Source of the DNA: DASWIV01 sp036397475
Lineage (GTDB): Bacteria; JAJVIF01; JAPKYR01
Assembly (NCBI GenBank): GCA_036397475.1
Contig: DASWIV010000358.1
Coordinates: 1-25,285 of the forward strand
DNA length: 25,285 nucleotides
Reading direction: 5' to 3'
Part shown: piece by piece, positions 17,894 to 25,206 of the stretch
How positions within the stretch are numbered: position 1 is the stretch's first letter
How the letters are laid out: each line of letters begins with the position of its first letter
Notes under the pieces: model-generated
What the model saw: only the letters and a program-made list of their open reading frames with translations
Database searches by the model: none
Told to the model about the DNA's origin: nothing
Program-made: the position numbers and the translations under genes

Positions 17894-18784
17894 ATGAACA
17901 GATTAATATTCGCGCTTATAGCGGCAATTGCAGGGACGACCATGTTCGTGTCCGACGCGGCGGTTGCCCAGTCCGGTGGAACAGGAACCCTTCCGGCGGG
18001 CACCCCGGTCAGACTTGTCATGATGGAAGAAATTCATTCAAACCGGAACCAGGTCGGGGACGAAGTATTATTTTCGGTACTTGAGGACGTTGTGGTGGAA
18101 GGGACAACATACCTGGTCGCTGGAACACCTGTAATAGGGGCGATAAGCGAAGTCCGCCCAGCGAGAAGCTGGGGACGTGGCGGATATGTCGATGCTCAGA
18201 TTTCGTCGATCATGCCTCTTTATTCCGATCCAATCCGACTCACCGGGTCGCAGACTGAAAGTGGCGGGTCTGATACGGCCACATCGGTCGGCGCGACGGT
18301 CATCATCGGCATCTCGGTTGTCGGGATACTTGCTGGCGGAGCGCTTTCGGGAGATACGGCTGTAATTGATGCCGGGACAGAATTTACAGTGTTTACCGCC
18401 GAGGATGGGGAAGTACGTGTTTTCTCAGACAACCACAAACGTACTATGGTTAACGACTGGCTTGCGTCTAAAGTTGTGGATTCCTTCACCGGGTATCATT
18501 GGGACAATACATTCACGATAGGCGAAGCGATTGAATATATTGGATATGACCTGAATGATGTACAGGTCCATGTCGCTCAGCAGGAAAATTACTATTGGCT
18601 GGTAACCGCGGAGCTCGATGATGGCAGAAATGCTGAGTTCACGTTCCAGCCATTTCAGGAGCCTTATATCGGAAAATGGAACACGCTTGAGCCGCAGAAT
18701 TTCTTCGCGAGAGAGATCATGCTCGCGATGGATGAATCTGATTCGGGCGATGAAGACGATAACGACTTTCCGTTTGGATTATAG
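17894..18784 (+). CDS. Exported protein of unknown function, 296 aa
   Basis: GAGGTGAA precedes ATG 17894 at good spacing. The N-terminus (MNRLIFALIAAIAGTTMFVS, then DAAVAQ) is a Sec signal peptide with a likely cut after AVAQ. Residues about 35-125 read LPAGTPVRLVMMEEIHSNRN, Q-V-G-D-E-V, V-A-G-T-P-V-I-G and GRGGYVDAQISSI. This is a beta domain I have seen in many exported bacterial proteins with the L-P-x-G-T-P-V start, but I cannot name it. A Gly/Ala-rich hydrophobic segment spans about 130-158. The rest (about 170-280) looks like a second small domain, ending in a very acidic tail (DESDSGDEDDND). A CCTGCA/TGCAGG hairpin at 17844-17858 lies in the upstream region. Confidence 0.7.
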   Translation: MNRLIFALIAAIAGTTMFVSDAAVAQSGGTGTLPAGTPVRLVMMEEIHSNRNQVGDEVLFSVLEDVVVEGTTYLVAGTPVIGAISEVRPARSWGRGGYVDAQISSIMPLYSDPIRLTGSQTESGGSDTATSVGATVIIGISVVGILAGGALSGDTAVIDAGTEFTVFTAEDGEVRVFSDNHKRTMVNDWLASKVVDSFTGYHWDNTFTIGEAIEYIGYDLNDVQVHVAQQENYYWLVTAELDDGRNAEFTFQPFQEPYIGKWNTLEPQNFFAREIMLAMDESDSGDEDDNDFPFGL

Positions 18785-18835
18785 ATTTTGAATCTCATCT
18801 GAAAACGCAAAGACAAGATGGAAATATAAATCCAG

Positions 18836-19264
18836 TCAATTCTGACTGATCTGCAGTGCCCTTACGTCGATGATGTAGTTGATGGCTTGGGCGTCAGGAT
18901 TTAAAGGGATCAAATTACCAGTTGCACAGTCCGAGTGTTCATCCAGCCAACCAGGATACTGAACCGACCATTTCAATGTTTTAGCTGTATAACCCCCAGT
19001 CTGGATGATATTAATCTCCATGAGGTAGTGGCCCGGATTCGAATAATCTAATGCCCCCCATTTTGTTTTTTCAATAAAGCAGCTTCTATCCAGCCAATAT
19101 TGGAGATATTCATCTATCGCTTTGCCTTGTGGGGATTGGGACATTCGTTGCTGTTTATTGATATCAATAACCACAGAACCCACAATGAAAGATAGCAGCA
19201 CCAGTGAAATGAACAAGCTGCGCAATGCAGATAGCAGGCCGAAATTGAATTTATAGCGGAGCAC
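18836..19264 (-). CDS. Membrane-anchored protein of unknown function, 142 aa
   Basis: The GTG start has a perfect AGGAGG six bases upstream (complement of 19271-19276). One hydrophobic helix (LFISLVLLSFIVGSVVIDI, about 17-35) is followed by a soluble part of about 105 residues. The soluble part holds two Cys (RSCFIEK and HSDCATG) that could form a disulphide outside the cytoplasm, and several aromatic residues. No known domain is recognised. It resembles pseudopilin-sized proteins, but the N-terminus lacks the K/R-G-F-T/S-L-x-E prepilin motif. It lies alone on the minus strand. Confidence 0.62.
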   Translation of the reverse strand: MLRYKFNFGLLSALRSLFISLVLLSFIVGSVVIDINKQQRMSQSPQGKAIDEYLQYWLDRSCFIEKTKWGALDYSNPGHYLMEINIIQTGGYTAKTLKWSVQYPGWLDEHSDCATGNLIPLNPDAQAINYIIDVRALQISQN

Positions 19265-19332
19265 AATGTTCCTCCTGCCTAATTTTACTCCATAATCTGT
19301 CAGTTAAAGAATCTAGTGTATTCGATGTAATG

Positions 19333-19692
19333 TTACTGGTGTTTGCCAGGATTAACCAGCTGGAACCAGTGACCGTCCGGATCGTGAAATGTCGGGCAGT
19401 CAGGAGTTCCGTCATCTCCCGAAAATTCCAGTCCCCGCGATTTCAGTTCCTTCATTTTCGCCTGAAGCTCTTTTGTATAAAAGCAGATCCCGTTTCCTGA
19501 GGTTTGATAATCAGCCGATTTTCTCAGTCTTGGCGAATAGTCAGATCGCAGCAGGATTTCAGATTCTCCAATTTTCAGCCACGCGAAATGCTCACCCTGC
19601 AGAGCTGTGACTTCCAGACCCATCTTGTCGCGGTAAAACGCAAGGGATTTTTGAAGGTCGCTCACGAAGAGCTCGATATGTCCGATCTTCAT
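19333..19692 (-). CDS. VOC-superfamily (glyoxalase-like) protein, 119 aa
   Basis: The ATG follows the stop of the aldolase gene with no gap, so it is the third gene of a minus-strand operon. The fold is that of VOC proteins: MKIGHIELFVSDLQKSLAFY at the start, Y-R-D-K-M-G-L-E-V, E-S-E-I-L-L-R, then T-F-H-D-P-D-G-H-W-F-Q-L-V. Metal ligands at the usual places are His5 and Glu45. The third position is Ile/Asn rather than His, and the last is Gln111 rather than Glu. Metal binding may therefore be changed or lost. With the glycosidase and aldolase it may act on a sugar-derived oxo acid. Substrate unknown. Confidence 0.83.
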   Translation of the reverse strand: MKIGHIELFVSDLQKSLAFYRDKMGLEVTALQGEHFAWLKIGESEILLRSDYSPRLRKSADYQTSGNGICFYTKELQAKMKELKSRGLEFSGDDGTPDCPTFHDPDGHWFQLVNPGKHQ

Positions 19693-20337
19693 CTATGCAG
19701 TTCCTTCCCTGATTGTTGTCATGAAATTTTCTACCGATTTAGCGACCCCGTCCCAATCCTCCTTTTCCACCAGATCAGGAGACGCCAGGGTCGCGCCAAC
19801 TCCTATCGAAACTGCACCAGCTTTTAAAATATCCAGCGCATGTTCGGGTCCGACTCCGCCGGTCGCTTCGAGCTTCCAGTCAGGACATGCCGCCAGCAGC
19901 CATTTTATATAAGCTGCGCCTCCAAGGCAATTCACGGGAAATACTTTTACAATATCCGCGCCCCAGTTGAAGGCGGCCTGGATTTCGGACGGTGTTGTCG
20001 CGCCGGGAATGCACACAACATCCGCGTCCCACGGAAACAGGTCCTCGAATCCATACGGTGACACGACATAATCAGCGCCACCTTCTTCTATTGCGCGGCA
20101 GGCGTCCGATTTAACCCGGACAGTTCCGAGTCCGATCATCGCTCGCGTACCGAATTCTTTTTTGACGTTTTTCAGCAACTCCAGCCAGCCGGGAATGGTA
20201 GTGGTTACCTCGAATGCGGGAACTCCACCGGTTATCAGCGCATCGGCGATTTTCATTACTTTCCTGATGTTCCTTTCCCTCGTGACACCGATGATCTTCC
20301 CTTCGAGCAACCCCTTAAGTGTTTCCGCTTTAGCCAT
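19693..20337 (-). CDS. KHG/KDPG-type aldolase, 214 aa
   Basis: AGGAGA lies six bases before the ATG. KDPG aldolases split 2-keto-3-deoxy-6-phosphogluconate into pyruvate and glyceraldehyde-3-phosphate, the last step of the Entner-Doudoroff route; relatives use other keto-deoxy sugar acids. The product has the family signatures: F-E-V-T-T-T with Glu43, I-G-L-G-T-V, D-Y-V-V-S-P, C-I-P-G-A-T-T-P-S-E, K-V-F-P with Lys131 as the Schiff-base lysine, and T-G-G-V at 159-162. The length is normal. It follows the glycosidase by 24 bases and abuts the VOC gene, so a sugar-acid pathway is likely. Confidence 0.9.
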   Translation of the reverse strand: MAKAETLKGLLEGKIIGVTRERNIRKVMKIADALITGGVPAFEVTTTIPGWLELLKNVKKEFGTRAMIGLGTVRVKSDACRAIEEGGADYVVSPYGFEDLFPWDADVVCIPGATTPSEIQAAFNWGADIVKVFPVNCLGGAAYIKWLLAACPDWKLEATGGVGPEHALDILKAGAVSIGVGATLASPDLVEKEDWDGVAKSVENFMTTIREGTA

Positions 20338-20361
20338 ATACTTCTCCTGTCAATTTCTGCT

Positions 20362-21909
20362 TCAGCTTTCCATGATCTCAATTTTTATTTCATGGCCGGA
20401 CTCAACTTCGACTTCAATCGCACGGGAATAATCCCTGATGATTATTTCCCCGTTCAGAGTTTTCCCGGCGGATTCTATTGTATATGATTCGAGTGCATCC
20501 GACACTGCGATATACAGAGTACGCAGGTTTTCCGAATTTATTTCGATGCGGGTCCGCTTTTTGTCTTCATCGTACTTGTAAAGGTAGTGGAACCTATCCC
20601 CGGATTCCTCAAATTCCATTGTGACTTCAGCGTCAATAACTCCGGTAATATTCCAGTGAGGCTCAAGCCAGACCTGTGAATATCCGGGACGTTCACACCG
20701 CACACCGGCCATCGACTGTATAAGCGCGTTCATCATGGAACTTGCACCCCAGCAATCGTATTTCCATCCATCGAACCAGCTCGCGGTGAAATCATCGGGA
20801 GGCTTTCCCCTGGGACCATACCAGAACCATGACTCTCCCGTTTTATCGATCATTGTGAAATATCGTTGAAGAATATGAGCGCCATAATCCGGGTAACCGT
20901 ATTTTATCGACGCCAGCGCGAGTTCGCCGCCGGCGATTGGAAGCAGCCCGCCGTTGACGTACATACCGGGTTCCATTTTGTCATCGCCAAAAGTCCCGGC
21001 AGGGAATCCCGGCTCGATGGCGTACCATTCGACAAACGTCTTCACAAGGTTACGCCTGCGATAGTACTCCCTGACAATCAGGCGCGACTGATGCGGGTCG
21101 GGGAGTCCGCGATTTACGCTGAACAGATTTGAGATCGACAACTGCTCATCTTCATGTATCGAGTCAAGGAATTTTCCGTCGAGTGGAAGCCTGTGAATAT
21201 AATGCGCGTCCATGAACAGGATCCGGTTCGCGAGATGCCGCAGGTCATTTTTAAGCAGGTGAAATCCCCCGGCATCGTCGACACGGTCGAGCGAGTGAAG
21301 CATGATTGACATCAACTCGTACGCCTGGTACAGGCCGCTGACGTCGCCGTGCATGATCCCGAATTTTGTTTCTTCATCAATTTTCCCGGGCCAGTGAAGT
21401 TCACTCAAATTCCCGCGGTAATCGAAATCCCACATATCGATCGTAAATGGCCGTTTAGGAAGGTCGGTTTTTTCATCCCACGTGTCCGGATTGATGTGGA
21501 GATGATCCAGTCCAAGCTGGAGTTTCGGGAGAATCGATGAAAGCCACTCATTATCACCGGAAGCCAGCCACGCGTGGAACGCTGCATAGACCGCGAGGTA
21601 CTGCATGTCGGGAGTCAAAGGACATTCGCGGACAGAACCATCGAGATCGAGGTAATCCATATACGCTCCGTTGCTCGATTGTGTCCCGAGGATAAAATCA
21701 ACCAGCGATCGCGGACTAGAATCGAGGTATACCGTAACCGGAAGCATGTAGATATTGTCGCGGAACCTCAGATGGTTTCTGTCGGGAGACCGGAATCCGT
21801 GGACAGTGTTTTCGCCGGTGGAAATTTCCAGCCGACTTTTTTCGTAGATGGATTTAATGTGGTCCCAGTACTCATTCCATTCGCGCAGATTGGTCCGGAT
21901 GTCTATCAT
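20362..21909 (-). CDS. Six-hairpin glycosidase-like protein, 515 aa
   Basis: The product is an alpha/alpha-barrel enzyme of the six-hairpin type (GH15/GH63/debranching-like). Helical repeats carry RFRDNIYMLPVTVYLDSSPR, GAYMDYLDLDGSVRECPLTP, D-M-Q-Y-L-A-V-Y-A-A, G-D-V-S-G-L-Y-Q-A-Y, YVNGGLLPIAGGELALAS and W-G-A-S-S-M-M-N-A-L-I. The C-terminal 110 residues form a beta domain, as in related enzymes. No signal peptide is present, so it acts in the cytoplasm. Candidate acids include the Asp in C-P-L-T-P-D and several Glu, but I cannot assign them. A promoter with extended -10 sits at 21920-21928 and the leader is about four bases. It is the first gene of an operon with the aldolase and VOC genes. 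Confidence 0.78.
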   Translation of the reverse strand: MIDIRTNLREWNEYWDHIKSIYEKSRLEISTGENTVHGFRSPDRNHLRFRDNIYMLPVTVYLDSSPRSLVDFILGTQSSNGAYMDYLDLDGSVRECPLTPDMQYLAVYAAFHAWLASGDNEWLSSILPKLQLGLDHLHINPDTWDEKTDLPKRPFTIDMWDFDYRGNLSELHWPGKIDEETKFGIMHGDVSGLYQAYELMSIMLHSLDRVDDAGGFHLLKNDLRHLANRILFMDAHYIHRLPLDGKFLDSIHEDEQLSISNLFSVNRGLPDPHQSRLIVREYYRRRNLVKTFVEWYAIEPGFPAGTFGDDKMEPGMYVNGGLLPIAGGELALASIKYGYPDYGAHILQRYFTMIDKTGESWFWYGPRGKPPDDFTASWFDGWKYDCWGASSMMNALIQSMAGVRCERPGYSQVWLEPHWNITGVIDAEVTMEFEESGDRFHYLYKYDEDKKRTRIEINSENLRTLYIAVSDALESYTIESAGKTLNGEIIIRDYSRAIEVEVESGHEIKIEIMES

Positions 21910-21919
21910 TACAAGGCGG

Positions 21920-21928
21920 ATTTTAACA
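21920..21928 (-). promoter_or_regulatory. Extended -10 promoter of the glycosidase operon
   Basis: On the minus strand TGTTAAAAT (complement of 21920-21928) lies ten bases before the ATG, so the leader would be about four bases and no ribosome site is present. Confidence 0.5.
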
Positions 21929-22011
21929 CTAATTGAAGGACTAATTCAGGATAAGGCTGGATGCAAATTCGGAAATTGCATATCCTCAGACCAGCGTTCC
22001 CGGTTAAGAAA

Positions 22012-22034
22012 AAAGTCCCGTGAGCCGGGACTTT
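22012..22034 (-). terminator. Terminator of the 22057-22710 lipoprotein gene
   Basis: AAAGTCCCG (22012-22020) pairs perfectly with CGGGACTTT (22026-22034). On the minus strand it is followed by TTTTCTT. The stop of the gene is 22 bases away. Confidence 0.82.
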
Positions 22035-22056
22035 GTGAATACGAAATTAAATCAAT

Positions 22057-22710
22057 TTAGTGAATCTCCGCGCCGCTGATATCGATCTCCCAGTTCTTTT
22101 CTGTGTAAGCAACCGGGCCGTTTGGTGAATAATCGATAACTTCGTATTTGTGTATGGTCAGAGTTCCGGTGATGCATGGAGAGTCATAGGCGTTACAGGG
22201 TGCGACTAACAGGTTCAATTCCCATTCGGTTCCACCGTAGTGATGGTCGTTCCCCCATGTATGTTCGCCTTCGCCATGATAATGGGAGCCAGCATCGGTG
22301 ATATTCTTCGTCGCCGGCAGATTGAGAATGTGTCCCGGATGATTTCCGATCTTCATTCCAACCATTACTTTCGAATGCGTTGCATCGCAGTGCGCGTCGC
22401 GGATCCTGAGCTTGCCGTGCTTTGTAAATTGGTGGATCTGGCTCGGATCGACTCCCCAGACTGTAAAACCGTAGTTCACATTGAAGAAACTCTGGCAACT
22501 CCACCATGGGTGATCGTTGTTGTCGCCTTCACCTTCGCGTTCAATGAATGATGGATTTATCGCCTGGAATGTAGCGATGATTTCGTCGGCGTTGTCGCCG
22601 TTATCGCCCTGGAAATCGCTGGTAACAGGATTGGAGCCATTAGAGCAGCTCATCATCAGGAGCAGGGAAAATGAAGCCAGCACGATAATCAAATTGGAAA
22701 TTTTACGCAT
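22057..22710 (-). CDS. Lipoprotein of unknown function, 217 aa
   Basis: GGAGG lies seven bases before the ATG. MRKISNLIIV, a hydrophobic core and M-M-S-C give a lipoprotein with Cys22, followed by SNGSNPVTSD. This resembles the start of the metalloprotease (S-C-S-N-G-T-D-R-S-P-V-T), so both follow a house style of lipoprotein. The mature part is rich in His (NDHPWWSC, HYHGEGEHTWGNDHHYGG), with spacing that could bind metal, and has four further Cys (WWSC, DAHC, APC, SPC) that could form disulphides. No known domain is recognised. A weak extended -10 (TGGTATCAT) sits at 22762-22770 on the minus strand. Confidence 0.7.
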   Translation of the reverse strand: MRKISNLIIVLASFSLLLMMSCSNGSNPVTSDFQGDNGDNADEIIATFQAINPSFIEREGEGDNNDHPWWSCQSFFNVNYGFTVWGVDPSQIHQFTKHGKLRIRDAHCDATHSKVMVGMKIGNHPGHILNLPATKNITDAGSHYHGEGEHTWGNDHHYGGTEWELNLLVAPCNAYDSPCITGTLTIHKYEVIDYSPNGPVAYTEKNWEIDISGAEIH

Positions 22711-22846
22711 GTGATTCCTCCCTAACTTTGGGGCTTTGGATTAGATCCGCATCCGGACAAAATGATACCACATGAATGGGTATTCACAAAATTGTTTGAA
22801 AAATAAATTTTGTTATTGATTATTGCCTAAATTACTGACCCGCGCC

Positions 22847-22875
22847 TTGGTGCCATATCACAAGCATGATAGAAT
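22847..22875 (+). promoter_or_regulatory. Transposase promoter, leaderless
   Basis: TTGGTG (22847-22852), 17 bases, TAGAAT (22870-22875) with TGA directly before it. The ATG at 22882 lies at the expected transcription start. Confidence 0.6.
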
Positions 22876-23660
22876 AGCGGCATGAAAAAAAAAGCAAAGA
22901 TAGGGGAGCTGCTGGAAATTCGGAGGCGTCAGGGAGTTGCGATGTACAAGAAAGGGTTCAACCAGTACGAAGTGGCTGAAGCTCTTGGCGTAAAGCAGGC
23001 GTCGGTGAGCAGATGGATCGCATGCGAGGCGGAAAGCGGCGAAGACGGTTTGAGATGCAAGCCGCGCACCGGGCCTGAGCCGAAGCTTAATGGCGAGCAG
23101 AAAAACGAAGAGTTGCCGCGTATAAAAAAACGCCTAAGAGCGCGGCTCGACGCTGATTTTCGTGGATGAGAGCGGGTTTGATTTGTCGCCGCACGTCAGT
23201 CGCGGATGGGCGCCGGTCGGCGAAACGCCGGTCGTAAAATTTCCGCTCAGGGGCAGACGAATTTCGGCGATAAGCGGAGTGACGTTGAATGGCGTGGTAT
23301 ACTTTCGCATGTACGAACATTCGATCACGTCGAAAGAGGTGGCGGTGTTTGTACGGCACATCGCGCGGCAGATCGCCGGTCCGATCGATATGATCTGGGA
23401 CGGAAGTCCGACACATCGGGCGCGGGATGTCGAATTGGAGATCGACATGTTGTGGTCCAGGTTGCAGGTTCATCGATTTCCCGTGTACCGGAGTTGAATC
23501 CCGACGAATACTTGTGGAACTGGCTGAAAAACAAGGAACTTGTCAATTGCGTGAACAACTCTCTCATGGAATTAGGCGAAAGACTCAGGAGAGCCGTGAG
23601 GAGCATTCGACGCCGTCCGGAAATCATCTGTTCATTTTACAAGGCCAGTCTTCTATCATG
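22865..23660 (+). mobile_element. Decayed IS630-type insertion sequence
   Basis: CATGATAGAA at 22865-22874 and its exact complement TTCTATCATG at 23651-23660 bracket a broken IS630-type transposase, so they may be terminal inverted repeats. The left repeat overlaps the transposase promoter. The element is about 800 bases, shorter than typical IS630 members of about 1.1 kb, which agrees with an internal deletion between the DNA-binding and catalytic parts. I see no clear TA target duplication. The true ends may lie a few bases outside these repeats. Confidence 0.6.
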
Positions 23661-23667
23661 TCATTAA
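22882..23667 (+). pseudogene. Broken IS630-family transposase
   Basis: The reading passes through three frames. First, 22882 to about 23150 encodes a helix-turn-helix domain (GFNQYEVAEALGVKQASVSR, W-I-A). After a shift near 23145, the frame of 23162-23497 encodes TLIFVDESGFDLSPHVSRGW with the first catalytic Asp, later I-W-D-G-S-P-T-H-R-A with the second. After a second shift near 23485, PELNPDEYLWNWLKNKEL carries the third acidic residue. The linker between the HTH and catalytic parts is too short for the family, which implies a deletion of roughly 60-70 residues. Two frameshifts plus a deletion mean the transposase is dead; programmed frameshifting would not explain both. Confidence 0.85.
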
Positions 23668-23715
23668 GAAAATACATTAATCATGCGCGGCTTAGTAACA
23701 TGTCATACACAACAT

Positions 23716-23743
23716 TTGACAATAGCTCAAATTTTGATAAAAT
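23716..23743 (+). promoter_or_regulatory. Promoter of the A+T-rich two-gene module
   Basis: TTGACA (23716-23721), 16 bases, TAAAAT (23738-23743), with TGA before the -10 (extended form). The first gene starts at 23826 behind GGAGG. The leader is about 75 bases. Confidence 0.7.
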
Positions 23744-23825
23744 ACATTACCTTTTTAAATATAAAGTGCTACCAATAAGAAGGTAATCATTTTTTGCAAA
23801 AACCTTTCTTTGAATGGAGGTTGCG

Positions 23826-24404
23826 ATGGTTAATATTTCTAATGATTCTGAAATAGAATCGGAGAGATTTACATCTTCGAATATTGGGTTTGCATTACTC
23901 AGAGAGTTGGACGATGGAACTTGCTATATAGGCGGTATATTTGTAGCAGACTCAAATCTTAGACCTGTTGAGTTTAGGTGTACTAGTCCTATAAGACCAT
24001 CGAATGTTCAGAAAACACTTTATGGTTCTGAATTGGTTCCTGTCATAGCACAAGATTTAGTTTTAAAAAATGTACTCAATAAATTATCAGTTAAACCAAA
24101 TCTTTTATTATGCGGAGATCAAGTATTTCTTGAGGCCAGAAAATTTGTAGATATTCCCATTATAGTATTGGAAGCCGAAGCTAGAATGCCAACGTCATCC
24201 GATGATGAAAAGATTGAAACTACCTTACTTCATAACAGATCAGGAAAGTTCAACACGCTACAGATATCTACTTTGCCTGGATTTTCATCGGATGGCGAAG
24301 AATGGCTGGGATTCCTGCAATTCATTTCAAATTCAAGAGATCTTTTAGAACCGTTCGAAAGAATATCCAATGCTCTTATGGAAGTCTATAAATCGAAATC
24401 CTGA
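23826..24404 (+). CDS. Hypothetical protein of an A+T-rich module, 192 aa
   Basis: ATG 23826 has TGGAGG five bases upstream; a TTG four codons earlier overlaps that site. The product is soluble with no signal peptide. It alternates strands and helices: NIGFALLRELDDGTCYIGGI, FRCTSPIRPS, S-E-L-V-P-V-I-A-Q-D-L, K-P-N-L-L-L-C-G-D-Q, and I-P-I-I-V-L-E-A-E-A-R. I recognise no family. Codon use is clearly A+T rich compared with genes before 22700, which suggests transfer. The end overlaps the in-frame start region of the next gene, so the two are probably expressed together. Confidence 0.62.
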   Translation: MVNISNDSEIESERFTSSNIGFALLRELDDGTCYIGGIFVADSNLRPVEFRCTSPIRPSNVQKTLYGSELVPVIAQDLVLKNVLNKLSVKPNLLLCGDQVFLEARKFVDIPIIVLEAEARMPTSSDDEKIETTLLHNRSGKFNTLQISTLPGFSSDGEEWLGFLQFISNSRDLLEPFERISNALMEVYKSKS

Positions 24405-24414
24405 TGCACTAGAA

Positions 24415-25170
24415 ATGGCTACTTTTCTAAAGGATATCAGAAGAAAATCGGCTTCTAAATTACTGCCCTTGCCTTCACCATCGACTTTCAGCCAATTAAT
24501 GCCTCTTTCTGGTCACCCATATCAGAAAGAAGCTGAAAAGTTTAAATTAATCCTGTCTAATATAGCAGAAATTCGCAGTGATGTACTTGAATATCCTCAA
24601 ACGACACGAGATTATGCTTGTATTTCTAAATATTCCGTTCAAGAACAAATGGGTGCTTGGTCATTTGAACATGAAAAGCTGGCAAGCCAAATAAATGAAA
24701 CTACCCATAAACATTTATTCTCATGGAATACTCAAATTGACTTCGCCCTTAATATTCCTGAGCTTCATCTAGGAATAGTTACCGACCTAGAAACTCAGGT
24801 AGGTGATAATTTGTTTCATCCACTCGGTAGATCATTAATAATTGGTAAACGAAAGGCAGATGTTAAAGCGGAACAATTTGAGCTTGAAGATCAGGAATTA
24901 ACAGATCCATTAGATAGACTGAGGTATCTTCGAAAAAAAAGAAAACTCAAAGAAAAAAGAGAAAAATATGAGAAGGAAAAGAGGTTAATTTCGAAGGAAG
25001 ATTCTCTTGACTTTTGGGAAGCAATAATTTTTCCCTTATTGGAGGCCCCGCTTGAGTTTGCTTTTCAGCAATATATTTTGCCTCCAAATTTAAGATTATA
25101 CGATTTTCAGAAGGAAGGAATTATACATTTAATTAATAACGATAATTTCTTACTATTGACTCCGGCATAA
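24415..25170 (+). CDS. N-terminal part of an SNF2-like ATPase, truncated
   Basis: The frame is open from ATG 24370, overlapping the previous gene; ATG 24415 shortly after the previous stop is the simpler start. The first 170 residues form an unfamiliar domain. A charged coiled coil follows (LDRLRYLRKKRKLKEKREKY and on). Near the end, LPPNLRLYDFQKEGIIHLIN matches the start of SNF2/RapA helicase cores (L-R-x-F-Q-x-E-G-I-x-x-L, the Q-motif-like region). That region is normally followed by L-L-A-D-x-M-G-L-G-K-T. Here the protein stops at LLLTPA just before that Walker A motif. A promoter and start of an IS630-type transposase follow at once. The gene looks cut by insertion of that element. Confidence 0.6.
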   Translation: MATFLKDIRRKSASKLLPLPSPSTFSQLMPLSGHPYQKEAEKFKLILSNIAEIRSDVLEYPQTTRDYACISKYSVQEQMGAWSFEHEKLASQINETTHKHLFSWNTQIDFALNIPELHLGIVTDLETQVGDNLFHPLGRSLIIGKRKADVKAEQFELEDQELTDPLDRLRYLRKKRKLKEKREKYEKEKRLISKEDSLDFWEAIIFPLLEAPLEFAFQQYILPPNLRLYDFQKEGIIHLINNDNFLLLTPA

Positions 25171-25185
25171 GTAATGTCCTATACT
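25156..25185 (+). promoter_or_regulatory. Promoter of the second transposase
   Basis: TTGACT (25156-25161), 18 bases, TATACT (25180-25185). It begins inside the last codons of the truncated ATPase gene, so the element's left end is probably near 25155. Confidence 0.55.
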
Positions 25186-25206
25186 CTGGGTTGAGGGTGG
25201 AAAAAA

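Noticed and set aside
22882..23667. Programmed frameshifting to make a full transposase
   Set aside because: Two separate shifts plus a missing linker segment are needed, and no slippery heptamer with a downstream structure is evident at either site.
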